Shown: positions 7,977 to 15,457 of the stretch, piece after piece
How the letters are laid out: the number at the start of each line of letters is the position of its first letter
Numbering within the stretch: the stretch's first letter is position 1
NCBI GenBank assembly: GCA_023436515.1
Contig: JAEZIV010000269.1
Span: 1-16,130 of the forward strand
Length of the DNA: 16,130 nt
Reading direction: 5' to 3'
Source: Bacillota bacterium
Lineage (GTDB): Bacteria > Bacillota > Clostridia > Acetivibrionales > DSM-1351
Position numbers and translations under genes: made by a program
The notes under the pieces: generated by a model
The model's input: the letters and a program-made list of their open reading frames with translations, nothing else
What the model was told of the DNA's origin: nothing
Databases searched by the model: none

Positions 7977-9842
7977 ATGTATAAAAAATTATCATCAGGA
8001 ATCTATGCCCGGCTTATGTTTGCCCTCCAGATATATCGCAATATCTCAATAAAGAAAAAATTGCTTTTGGTACTATACATACAGATTTTGATACCTCTGA
8101 TTTTCATCGGTTTTTTCAGCTACAAAAGCTCTGAGCAAATCATTACCAGCAAGTCCATGTCATACTCAAAGGATATACTTAGCCTGATAGAACTCAGATT
8201 ACAGGATACCGTCAAAAACCTGAATATTATATCTCAAGACCTAAGCAATGACCAAAGGATTTATGCTGCTCTGATAAATGATGACAACATAAATATTAAC
8301 AAGCTTAATGACTACGAGGTGGCAAGTCAGCTCAATAATGTTTTTCTGAATGCCGTTATGACTAGGAAAGAAATAGAGTCCATGTGCATAGTGACAAACA
8401 GTAAACGAATCTTTAATTATGACAGTGACCCAAATGTTTCTGATATTAAATCAATTGTTAGTAATAACTATATCCAAATAAAAAAATTGGCTGAGGCTGC
8501 TACAGGAAAGCCGGTATGGTTCTTCGACTCGAGAGATGGTGTGGTACAGAACTCATATCTGATACGAATGATATACAACAGAGATAACTATAATGAAATA
8601 GGCTTCCTTGTTATTCAGATAAATAAGGAGTTTTTAGACCTTGTACTACAGGGACTTGAATCAGAAGTTATGCAGAATACAACAATCCTGTCAGAGGATA
8701 ATGACGTAATACTATATAAAAACAAAGCTGCCTTAGATAAATATGTAAAACTGATTAAAGGAATAAGATATGAAAGAAATTCCTTTATAGATAACAAGAA
8801 TGATATCTTTGTGGCTCATACCTCGCTTTCAGAGCCAAAGTGGAGAATTGTAACATATATTCCTCTAAAGCAGCTTTATTTAGATGTTGTAGACCATAGA
8901 AACCGGATAATACTTTTATGTATCGGTTCCATAATGATATTATCTGTGGTAAGCATATTTATGTCCTTTGATATGATAAAGCCTATAAATCAGCTTGTTA
9001 TGGCTATGAAAGGCATGAATATCAATAATATATCCGACAGCTTTATTGAGATCGAAAGAAGAGATGAATTGGGTTTTCTCCATAAAACCTTTAATACCAT
9101 GGCAAAAGAAATAGACCATTTGGTAACCTGGATATACAGAGAGCAGATAACACGAAAGGAAGCTGAGCTTAAAGCTCTTCAGTCACAGATAAATCCTCAT
9201 TTTCTCTTTAATACACTGGAGTCCATCAATTGGATGGCACAGCTCAATAATGTTCCTGAAATAAGTGAAACAGTCTCCGATCTATCAACTCTTATGGAGG
9301 CAAGCATTGGAAGGGATGACAGGCTCATTACAATTGAAGAGGAGTTTATTTATATAGATAAATATATTGCACTGCTCAAGAGAAGATTTGAGGACAGGAT
9401 TACATTAAGCAAAGAGGTGGACCCAAAGGTTCTGTACTTGAAGATTCCAAGGCTTCTTATACAGCCTTTGATTGAAAATGCAGTTTATCATGGGGTTGAG
9501 AATAGCCGAGGGCAAGGTATTATCACTTTGACTGCAAATATACGTGAGGATTTGCTTATTATTGAGGTTATTGACAATGGTACAGGAATATCCTCTGATG
9601 ACATTTCTAAGCTTAACAAGGGTTTGGAAATGGATAATGATACCTATTTCAAGACATTGGGCAACAAAAAGAACAAAAGTATAGGCATTGACAATGTAAA
9701 CAGAAGAATAAAATTATTCTATGGGGAGAAGTACGGAATAAAGATTGAAAGTAAAATAAATATATATACAAAGGTATCTGTTACTTTACCTGCACAAAGC
9801 TTAAATAAGGAGGGTTACTATGTACAAAGTACTAATAATTGA
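7977..9842 (+). CDS. YesM-type sensor histidine kinase
   Basis: This membrane histidine kinase belongs to the LytS/YesM branch that pairs with AraC-type regulators in sugar sensing. The frame extends up to 7911, but ATG 7977 has GAGG 6 bases before it and avoids overlap with the binding-protein gene. The 621 residues comprise a first membrane segment (~27-48), an extracellular sensor region of about 260 residues with a double-Cache look, a second membrane segment (~311-331), a HAMP linker with the DELG motif, the His_kinase domain with INPHFLFNTL (phospho-accepting H408), and an HATPase domain with the N box around IEN (499-501) and DNGTGIS (from D533). All key residues are present. Its end overlaps the regulator gene by 23 bases. 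It probably reads the ligand-loaded lipoprotein encoded just upstream; that contact is inferred from gene order. Confidence 0.95.
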   Translation: MYKKLSSGIYARLMFALQIYRNISIKKKLLLVLYIQILIPLIFIGFFSYKSSEQIITSKSMSYSKDILSLIELRLQDTVKNLNIISQDLSNDQRIYAALINDDNININKLNDYEVASQLNNVFLNAVMTRKEIESMCIVTNSKRIFNYDSDPNVSDIKSIVSNNYIQIKKLAEAATGKPVWFFDSRDGVVQNSYLIRMIYNRDNYNEIGFLVIQINKEFLDLVLQGLESEVMQNTTILSEDNDVILYKNKAALDKYVKLIKGIRYERNSFIDNKNDIFVAHTSLSEPKWRIVTYIPLKQLYLDVVDHRNRIILLCIGSIMILSVVSIFMSFDMIKPINQLVMAMKGMNINNISDSFIEIERRDELGFLHKTFNTMAKEIDHLVTWIYREQITRKEAELKALQSQINPHFLFNTLESINWMAQLNNVPEISETVSDLSTLMEASIGRDDRLITIEEEFIYIDKYIALLKRRFEDRITLSKEVDPKVLYLKIPRLLIQPLIENAVYHGVENSRGQGIITLTANIREDLLIIEVIDNGTGISSDDISKLNKGLEMDNDTYFKTLGNKKNKSIGIDNVNRRIKLFYGEKYGIKIESKINIYTKVSVTLPAQSLNKEGYYVQSTNN

Positions 9843-11448
9843 TGATGAGTCTATTATCAGAAAGGGAATAAAGAACATTATCAATTGGAGACAGCTGGAC
9901 TGTGAGGTTTGTGCAGATGCAAGTGATGGAATTGAAGGCATAGAGCTTATTAAAAGACATCTACCAGAGATAATAATCACAGATATTCGTATGCCGGGGC
10001 TGGATGGCTTAACCATGATAAAGCAGGTTAAAGCTATTGTACCTAATTCCAAAATAATTATTCTTACCGGGTATAGAGATTTTGATTATGTACAGGAGGC
10101 TATAAAATGCGGTGCTTTTGATTTCTTATTAAAGCCTTCAAGGATAGAGGAGTTGACCTCGGTTCTGACAAGAGCTGTAAACGAAATAGAAGACCAAAAG
10201 ATAAGGCATATGGAGTTTGACAGGATAAAATTGTTATTTGAACAAAGCTTACCGATTTTAAGGGAAAAGCTGCTATATGATATAATTTATGGCCTCAATT
10301 CAAATGAGCTTGAGATATCCGAAAAAATGAAGCTTTTTAATGTCAGTATCGAGAACTTTGTTCTTGTAGTTATGGAAAACGACTATGAGGAGAAATCCAG
10401 CAGTACACAGTACGACAAGCATCTTTATCAGTTTGGGATAGTGAATTCCTTTCAGGAGATTTTCTCCGAAAAATATGAGGTGCTAAGTGTCTTGCTAAAT
10501 AGCAGCAGGGTGGGGTTTATAATTCAGAAGCCCGACAGAATGCCTCTGGACATAGTAGAGGTCAGTGAAAAGTGCGGGTACCTACAGGAGGTAATAAACA
10601 ACGGCTTCGGTTTTACTGTTACCATTGCGGTTAGTTCAGGCGGGAAATCGGCAATGGAGCTTACCGAAAAACTTAAGGAATGTCTGGGGTCTTTAGAATA
10701 TAAAAGCTATATGGGAGACAATGCGATAATTCCATACAGTGATTTAAATACATTTTTCAGATATGAGGACTATTCTACCCTGGATAAATATCAGAAGCAG
10801 CTGCTGGAAAGTATAAAATCGGGAAATGAAGGGCTCGTAAAGGTTTCAATCCAGAATATTGCCAGATATGTAACTACAAATAAAATCAATATAAATTACA
10901 TGAAAAACTTCTACTACACAACCCTTTCATTAATAAACAATATCAGGATTTCCGTTTTGGCTGTGGAGATAGATAAAAGACATGAAGAAGGAAAGGATAT
11001 AGCTAGTCTCCTTAAGCTTATTGAGAAAAGTGAGAGTGCCGATGAACTCAATTCTCTCCTGGAGGAGGTAGCACTGAGAATTGCACGTAAGGTCAATAAT
11101 TTTAACAATAAGAGCATCAAATTAATCATGAGGAAGGCTGTTGATTATATACAGGAGCATTACCATGAGCAGGTTACACTTAATGAAGTAGCTGAAAATA
11201 TTTACGTAAGTACTTTTTATATCAGCAGGATGTTCAAAAAGGAACTTGGTAAGAGTTTTATTGACTATCTGAATGAGGTAAGAGTTGAGAAGGCTAAGGA
11301 GCTTCTTAAGGAGATAAAGTATAAAACCTATGAGGTTGCTGAAATAGTTGGTATTCCTGATCCTCACTATTTCTCAAAGCTATTTAAAAAGCACTCGGGG
11401 ATGACTCCTTCAGAGTACAGGGAAAAGGTGACCATTACCCACGACTAA
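9820..11448 (+). CDS. YesN-type response regulator with AraC DNA-binding domain
   Basis: This cytoplasmic response regulator is the natural partner of the overlapping YesM-type kinase. At 542 residues it has the usual YesN length. The receiver domain occupies ~1-120, with the acidic pair D8 and D9, phospho-acceptor D55 in TDIRMPG, switch T83 and K105. A middle region (~130-430) is variable and unassigned. The AraC domain spans ~433-538, with two helix-turn-helix units: one around VTLNEVAENIYVSTFYISRMF, here split as VTLNEVAENI and SRMFKKELG, and the other ending YFSKLFKKHSGMTPSEYR. The ATG at 9820 has AAGGAGGG just before it, inside the end of the kinase gene, so translation is coupled. It likely activates the ABC importer operon that follows; no binding site can be named from the sequence. 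Confidence 0.95.
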   Translation: MYKVLIIDDESIIRKGIKNIINWRQLDCEVCADASDGIEGIELIKRHLPEIIITDIRMPGLDGLTMIKQVKAIVPNSKIIILTGYRDFDYVQEAIKCGAFDFLLKPSRIEELTSVLTRAVNEIEDQKIRHMEFDRIKLLFEQSLPILREKLLYDIIYGLNSNELEISEKMKLFNVSIENFVLVVMENDYEEKSSSTQYDKHLYQFGIVNSFQEIFSEKYEVLSVLLNSSRVGFIIQKPDRMPLDIVEVSEKCGYLQEVINNGFGFTVTIAVSSGGKSAMELTEKLKECLGSLEYKSYMGDNAIIPYSDLNTFFRYEDYSTLDKYQKQLLESIKSGNEGLVKVSIQNIARYVTTNKININYMKNFYYTTLSLINNIRISVLAVEIDKRHEEGKDIASLLKLIEKSESADELNSLLEEVALRIARKVNNFNNKSIKLIMRKAVDYIQEHYHEQVTLNEVAENIYVSTFYISRMFKKELGKSFIDYLNEVRVEKAKELLKEIKYKTYEVAEIVGIPDPHYFSKLFKKHSGMTPSEYREKVTITHD

Positions 11449-11462
11449 TAACTAAAGCAATT

Positions 11463-11488
11463 AAGCCGAGATACCCTCGGCTTTTTTT
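11463..11488 (+). terminator. Strong rho-independent terminator after the regulator gene
   Basis: An 8-bp perfect stem aagccgag / ctcggctt (11463-11470 with 11476-11483), a 5-base loop, and seven T's (11482-11488). It starts 15 bases after the stop at 11448 and ends the sensing operon. Confidence 0.93.
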
Positions 11489-11492
11489 GTTG

Positions 11493-11655
11493 GTGCTCCT
11501 GGCGAGCGCACGTTTCAACGGGTACAAGTCCCGAATCTGCCCGGCAGCGGGAAGGATATAGTCAATGACAAGGGTGTCGTAGGTGACTGCGAATCTGAAT
11601 CCGGTGGCAAACACCGATGCAAATCAGTAATGAAATAGGTTTCGTAACTATGTTG
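11493..11655 (+). mobile_element. Truncated group II intron, domain I remnant (IIC-like)
   Basis: Starting at GTGCTCC, the sequence runs through elements I recognise from bacterial group II intron 5' regions: hairpin gtgc/gcac (11493-11511), cggg/cccg around tacaagt (11519-11533), cccg-gcag-cggg (11540-11551), the conserved stretch acaagggtgtcg followed by gcgaatctgaa, and cggtg-gcaaa-caccg (11602-11616). It lies 4 bases beyond the T-tract of a rho-independent terminator, which is the preferred target of class C introns. The local GC content is clearly higher than the flanks. No reverse transcriptase frame, domain V or intron 3' end follows, so it is a dead fragment. The right border is approximate. 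An unrelated structured RNA is possible but less likely. Confidence 0.72.
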
Positions 11656-11815
11656 TATTATTTTGTTGTATAATATTGCACTTCTAATCAGGCAATTATT
11701 AACACAATAGCACAAATATATCTATTCAGAAATTCAATATAAATTTATATTATATTATCAAGTAAATCATTCTAAACTTTCCACTTACCAAATTCTATTA
11801 AGGATGTGATAATTT
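11656..11815. other. AT-rich promoter region of the importer operon
   Basis: The importer must start here or by read-through. A perfect TATAAT (11669-11674) lacks a good -35. TTCAGA (11725-11730) with TATTAT (11748-11753) at 17 bases is an alternative. A 16-base perfect AT palindrome (11736-11751) overlaps the second candidate and could be an operator, though AT-only palindromes arise easily. No gene is visible. Confidence 0.35.
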
Positions 11816-12778
11816 TTGGCTTCAGAAAATATAGCTGTTCAGAAGCGTAAACGTGGGTTTTTTTCTGAAATTAAAGCAAATGGTGCGCTTTTTTTAATGT
11901 TGCTGCCTGGAGTAATCATATTACTGATAAACAATTATCTCCCGATGTTCGGAGTAATAATCGCGTTTAAACGGTATAGATTATTCAATAACTTTTTTGA
12001 GAGTGTAATCAGAAGCGAATTTGTTGGTTTCCAAAATTTCGAATTTTTCTTCAAAACACCATATGCGTTCAATGTAACAAGAAATACTATATTGTACAAC
12101 TTGGTATTTATTATTCTTGACCTTATTGTTCCGGTGACACTTGCAATTTTATTAAATGAAATTAGAAAGAAGAGGTTTGCAAATGCATACCAAAGCTTTA
12201 TGTTTTTGCCTTACTTTCTGTCATGGATCGTAGTAAGCTATCTGGCGTATTCCTTCCTCAGTATGGATAAGGGCTTTATAAATAGCCAACTCCTGAGCAA
12301 TATCGGCGTTGATCCGGTAAATTGGTACTCCGAAATGAAGGCCTGGCCAATCATATTAACCTTCTTCCACATGTGGAAATACACCGGCTACAACATTGTT
12401 GTTTATATAGCCTCTATAGCAGGTATTGATTCAGAATACTACGAGGCTGCATCCCTTGACGGCGCATCAAAGTGGCAGCAGATTAGACATATTACCTTAC
12501 CAATGCTTCAGCCCATTATGATTATTATGACATTGCTTGCAGTGGGTAGAATTTTTAATGCCGATTTTGGTCTCTTCTTCAATGTAACTAAGAACAGTGG
12601 TCCTATTGCTCCTGTCACAGAGGTTCTCGACACTTATGTTTATAAGGCGCTCAGAAATTCGAACAATATGGGAATGACTTCAGCAGCAGGTCTTTACCAG
12701 GCAGTAGTGGGATGTATTACAGTATTTACCGCCAATATGGTAGTAAGAAAAATAGACAAAGACAAAGCTTTGTTTTAA
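11816..12778 (+). CDS. CUT1 sugar ABC transporter permease, LplB-like
   Basis: This is an integral membrane permease of a carbohydrate ABC importer (MalF-type partner, LplB/YteP family). The start is a TTG at 11816 with AAGGATG about 9 bases upstream; no ATG fits near. The 320 residues include an N-terminal LLPGVIILLINNYLPMFG segment (~29-46), about six membrane segments in all, and the EAA loop that docks the ATPase: E210, A211, A212, G216 and L228-P229. The block YYEAASLDGAS is typical of the family. It is the first gene of the importer operon, with a permease partner 12 bases downstream and the binding-protein gene after that. No ATPase is encoded in the operon, which is usual for CUT1 systems that share one (MsiK-type) subunit. 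The sugar transported is not readable from sequence. Confidence 0.94.
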   Translation: MASENIAVQKRKRGFFSEIKANGALFLMLLPGVIILLINNYLPMFGVIIAFKRYRLFNNFFESVIRSEFVGFQNFEFFFKTPYAFNVTRNTILYNLVFIILDLIVPVTLAILLNEIRKKRFANAYQSFMFLPYFLSWIVVSYLAYSFLSMDKGFINSQLLSNIGVDPVNWYSEMKAWPIILTFFHMWKYTGYNIVVYIASIAGIDSEYYEAASLDGASKWQQIRHITLPMLQPIMIIMTLLAVGRIFNADFGLFFNVTKNSGPIAPVTEVLDTYVYKALRNSNNMGMTSAAGLYQAVVGCITVFTANMVVRKIDKDKALF

Positions 12779-12790
12779 GGAGAAGATCAC

Positions 12791-13711
12791 ATGGATTCAC
12801 TTAATATAAGAAAACATAAAAAAGTGGGCGAAGTATCAGTGTTTACTGATTTCATATTGAATTTGTTGTTTATAGTATTTGCGCTGATATGCATTGTGCC
12901 CATTATATTTGTAATTATCATTTCCTTGACAAATGAAAAGGAATTATTGATGACGGGGTATACCTTCTTTCCTAAGGAACTGTCATTTAAAGCTTACTCC
13001 TATGTTATTGCTGCCGGTGATGTGATTTGGAGAGCCTACGGTATTTCCATATTTGTTACGGTTGTGGGAACATTACTTAGTCTTTTAACTATATGTATGT
13101 ATGCCTACCCCCTATCAAGAAACTCCTTTAAGTACAAGACACAGTTTACCTTTTTGGCATATTTCACCATGATATTTGGAGGAGGTTTGGCTCCCTGGTA
13201 CATAGTCTATACCACAGTCGTTCCAATTAAAAATTCCATATGGATTATGATAGTTCCTTATCTTATGAACGCGTGGTACGTTATTATAATGAGGACTTTC
13301 TACAAAACAACAGTACATGAATCAATCATTGAATCAGCAAAAATAGACGGAGCCGGAGAGTTCAGAACCTTCTTTGTTATTGTTTTACCTCTGTGCCGTG
13401 CAGGATTGGCTACAATTGGTTTATTCTGCACACTGGCTTATTGGAATGACTGGTATCTGCCGCTGGTATTTGTCAGCGATCACAAGCTATATAATATACA
13501 ATACCTTATGTATCAAACACTGTTGGCAATACAGTTCCTTGCATCTTCAAGCGCAAGCTTTTCGCAAGCAGGGAAGGCCATTGGGGATCTGCCCAGCGAG
13601 GGTGCTCGTATGGCTATAGCGGTATTATCAATAGGTCCAATAATACTTGCATACCCATTCTTCCAGAGATATTTTGTTAAAGGTCTTACAGTTGGTGCGG
13701 TTAAGGGTTAG
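12791..13711 (+). CDS. CUT1 sugar ABC transporter permease, YtcP/LplC-like
   Basis: This is the second membrane permease (MalG-type partner) of the importer. At 306 residues it shows a first membrane segment at ~22-46, a VPIIFVIIISLTNE motif, about six membrane segments and the EAA loop E181-S-A with G187 and L199-P200. The C-terminal PFFQRYFVKGLTVGAVKG is a hallmark of the YtcP/LplC subgroup. Its Shine-Dalgarno AAGGAG (12777-12782) overlaps the stop codon of the first permease, so the two are co-translated as a pair. It should form the heterodimeric channel with the LplB-like protein. The residues between ~250 and 275 (SASFSQAGKAIGDLPSEGARMA) belong to the loop before the last membrane segment and are normal for this subgroup. 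Confidence 0.94.
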   Translation: MDSLNIRKHKKVGEVSVFTDFILNLLFIVFALICIVPIIFVIIISLTNEKELLMTGYTFFPKELSFKAYSYVIAAGDVIWRAYGISIFVTVVGTLLSLLTICMYAYPLSRNSFKYKTQFTFLAYFTMIFGGGLAPWYIVYTTVVPIKNSIWIMIVPYLMNAWYVIIMRTFYKTTVHESIIESAKIDGAGEFRTFFVIVLPLCRAGLATIGLFCTLAYWNDWYLPLVFVSDHKLYNIQYLMYQTLLAIQFLASSSASFSQAGKAIGDLPSEGARMAIAVLSIGPIILAYPFFQRYFVKGLTVGAVKG

Positions 13712-13731
13712 TGCTCATATTTCCTTGATAA

Positions 13732-13748
13732 CAGCCGGGTTACGGTTG
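13732..13748 (+). other. Intercistronic stem-loop between permease and binding-protein genes
   Basis: cagccg (13732-13737) pairs with cggttg (13743-13748, one G-U) around ggtta. No T-tract follows, so it is not a terminator. TTGATA at 13725-13730 lies just before it and TATAGA at 13750 just after, at a 19-base spacing, so the repeat could instead be an operator between poor promoter elements. Either reading fits a binding-protein gene expressed above its permeases. Confidence 0.35.
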
Positions 13749-13783
13749 CTATAGAATAAAAAATTTGAAGGAGGCAATTTTTA

Positions 13784-15334
13784 ATGAAAATGAAAAGATT
13801 TTTGTGTTTAGCTTTGGTAATGGTATTTACACTTGCCATTGCGCTTACTGGCTGCGGAAGTAACGGCAGCAGCAGTGCCAGCTCATCATCAGCTTCAACT
13901 GCTGCAGAATCATCAGCTGTTGAGTCAACTACAGCTGAGGCTTCATCAACAGTTCCTGCTGAGACAGTAGATTTGACATGGATGCTTGTTGGTCCTCAGC
14001 ATGATCCTGATGTTGAAATGATTGCTCAGAAGGCAAGTGAGTATCTAAAAGATAAACTCAATGTAAACCTTAAAATTTCAGTATTCAGCTATGGTGATCC
14101 ATACAATACTAAGGTAAATGCTATGTTGCAGGCTGGAGAACCCTTTGATGTTTGCTTCACAGCAAGCTGGGCAGCTGACTACAGAAACAATGCACAGAAT
14201 GGCTTCTTCCTTCCATTGGATGATTATTTAGTTGGCAGCCCAATAATTGACGTTGCCGGTGCAGATTGGATAAATGCAGGAAAAATCAATGGTAAGGTAT
14301 ATGCAGTAAATACAAACAAAGAGCAAGCTCACCAGTGGGGCTTCCTACTTAAGAAGGATCTTGCAGACAAATATAGCGTAGATGCTTCAAAAATAACCAA
14401 GATGGAAGATCTCGAACCTGTATTTGACCAGATCAAGAAAAATGAACCGGGTATATACCCACTCATGCCTGTACAGATGGATGCTCCATTCAAGTTCCTT
14501 GATTGGGATACCTTCAGTGATGATAACGTTCCAGGTGCATTATATCCTGTAAAGGGAAAGACTACAGTTGTTAACCAGTTTACAGCTCCTGAGTCAGTAG
14601 CTATGTACAAGAAGATGCAGGAATATTACAAGAAGGGTTGGATCCCTGCAGATGCTGCAACAATGGAAAGTCAGGTTACTTTAATGACCTCCGGTAAGTA
14701 TTTCGCTAATTCATCTTCATTGAAGCCAGGAAAGGCTGCTGAAATGAAGGGATCAACCGGCGGAATAGAATGGTTACAGGTTAATCTAACTCCACCGGTT
14801 ATGACAAACCGTGAAGCAGGTGGATCAATGCTTGCAATACCAGCAAAGTCCAAGAATCCTGACAGAGCATTTAAATTTATTGAGCTGCTTTACACAGATA
14901 AGACTTTGAGAAATATGTTCTCATTCGGTTTGGAAGGCGTTCACTATGATAAAGTATCTGAAAACGTAATTAAGCTTAAGGCAGATAACAAGGGTTATGC
15001 TTCTGCTGGTAATGGTTGGAGATTTGGTGACCAATTCAAGGATTTCTTAATGGATAACGAAGATCCAAATAAATGGGAAGAATTCAAAAAGTTCAATGCT
15101 GCTGCTACACCATTGGATAGCCTTGGATTTGCATTTGACAAGACCAATGTAGATGCTGAAGTATCAGCTTGTAAGTCTGTTGTTGAGAACTACTACAAGC
15201 AGTTATTTACTGGTTCAGTTAAGGATGTAGATGCTGAAGTTGCTAAGATGGATAAGGACCTTAAGGCAGCCGGCGTTGATAAGTTACTTGCTGAAATGCA
15301 GAAACAGTACGATGCATTCCTCGCAGCCAAGTAA
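13784..15334 (+). CDS. Lipoprotein solute-binding protein of the importer, DUF3502 type
   Basis: This is the extracellular ligand-binding lipoprotein of the CUT1 importer. At 516 residues it is larger than MalE types because of a C-terminal DUF3502 domain. The signal peptide is MKMKR plus a hydrophobic core, with lipobox LTGC and lipid-modified C24; a Ser/Ala-rich tether covers ~25-60. The mature domain starts with LTWMLVGPQHDPD, followed by GEPFDVCFTASWAADYRNN and INGKVYAVNTNKE, characteristic of this subgroup. The C-terminus (~435-516) carries PLDSLGFAFDKTNVDAEVS and ends in an LLAEMQKQYDAFLAAK helix. AAGGAGG (about 13768-13774) is 9 bases from the ATG. The coding sequence uses a visibly more uniform set of codons (GCT, GCA, GAT, AAG) than its neighbours, suggesting high expression. 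Unlike the 6643-7947 lipoprotein, it sits with permeases and is the transport binding protein. Confidence 0.94.
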   Translation: MKMKRFLCLALVMVFTLAIALTGCGSNGSSSASSSSASTAAESSAVESTTAEASSTVPAETVDLTWMLVGPQHDPDVEMIAQKASEYLKDKLNVNLKISVFSYGDPYNTKVNAMLQAGEPFDVCFTASWAADYRNNAQNGFFLPLDDYLVGSPIIDVAGADWINAGKINGKVYAVNTNKEQAHQWGFLLKKDLADKYSVDASKITKMEDLEPVFDQIKKNEPGIYPLMPVQMDAPFKFLDWDTFSDDNVPGALYPVKGKTTVVNQFTAPESVAMYKKMQEYYKKGWIPADAATMESQVTLMTSGKYFANSSSLKPGKAAEMKGSTGGIEWLQVNLTPPVMTNREAGGSMLAIPAKSKNPDRAFKFIELLYTDKTLRNMFSFGLEGVHYDKVSENVIKLKADNKGYASAGNGWRFGDQFKDFLMDNEDPNKWEEFKKFNAAATPLDSLGFAFDKTNVDAEVSACKSVVENYYKQLFTGSVKDVDAEVAKMDKDLKAAGVDKLLAEMQKQYDAFLAAK

Positions 15335-15355
15335 TCAATTGATGATTTTACATCA

Positions 15356-15385
15356 TTGACTTCAATTGTAAACTAGATGTAAAAT
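15356..15385 (+). promoter_or_regulatory. Candidate promoter for the lacI-family gene
   Basis: TTGACT (15356-15361), an 18-base spacer and TAAAAT (15380-15385) each match five of six consensus bases. Transcription would start near 15391-15393, inside the left arm of the importer terminator. Confidence 0.5.
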
Positions 15386-15422
15386 AGGGCTAGCGCTTTA
15401 GTTTAGCGCTGGCCCTTTTTTA
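15386..15422 (+). terminator. Strong rho-independent terminator after the importer operon
   Basis: A 12-bp GC-rich stem (15386-15397 with 15405-15416, one G-U pair), a 7-base loop and a run of six T's. It lies 51 bases after the binding-protein stop and only about 36 bases before the lacI start. Confidence 0.92.
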
Positions 15423-15457
15423 AAATAAACAGCATATGTGTGACAGGTGATGAGAGT

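Noticed and set aside
11493..11655. Cobalamin or other metabolite riboswitch as an explanation for the GC-rich folded stretch.
   Set aside because: The order of conserved strings fits group II intron domain I, not a cobalamin aptamer core, and it begins directly after a terminator.
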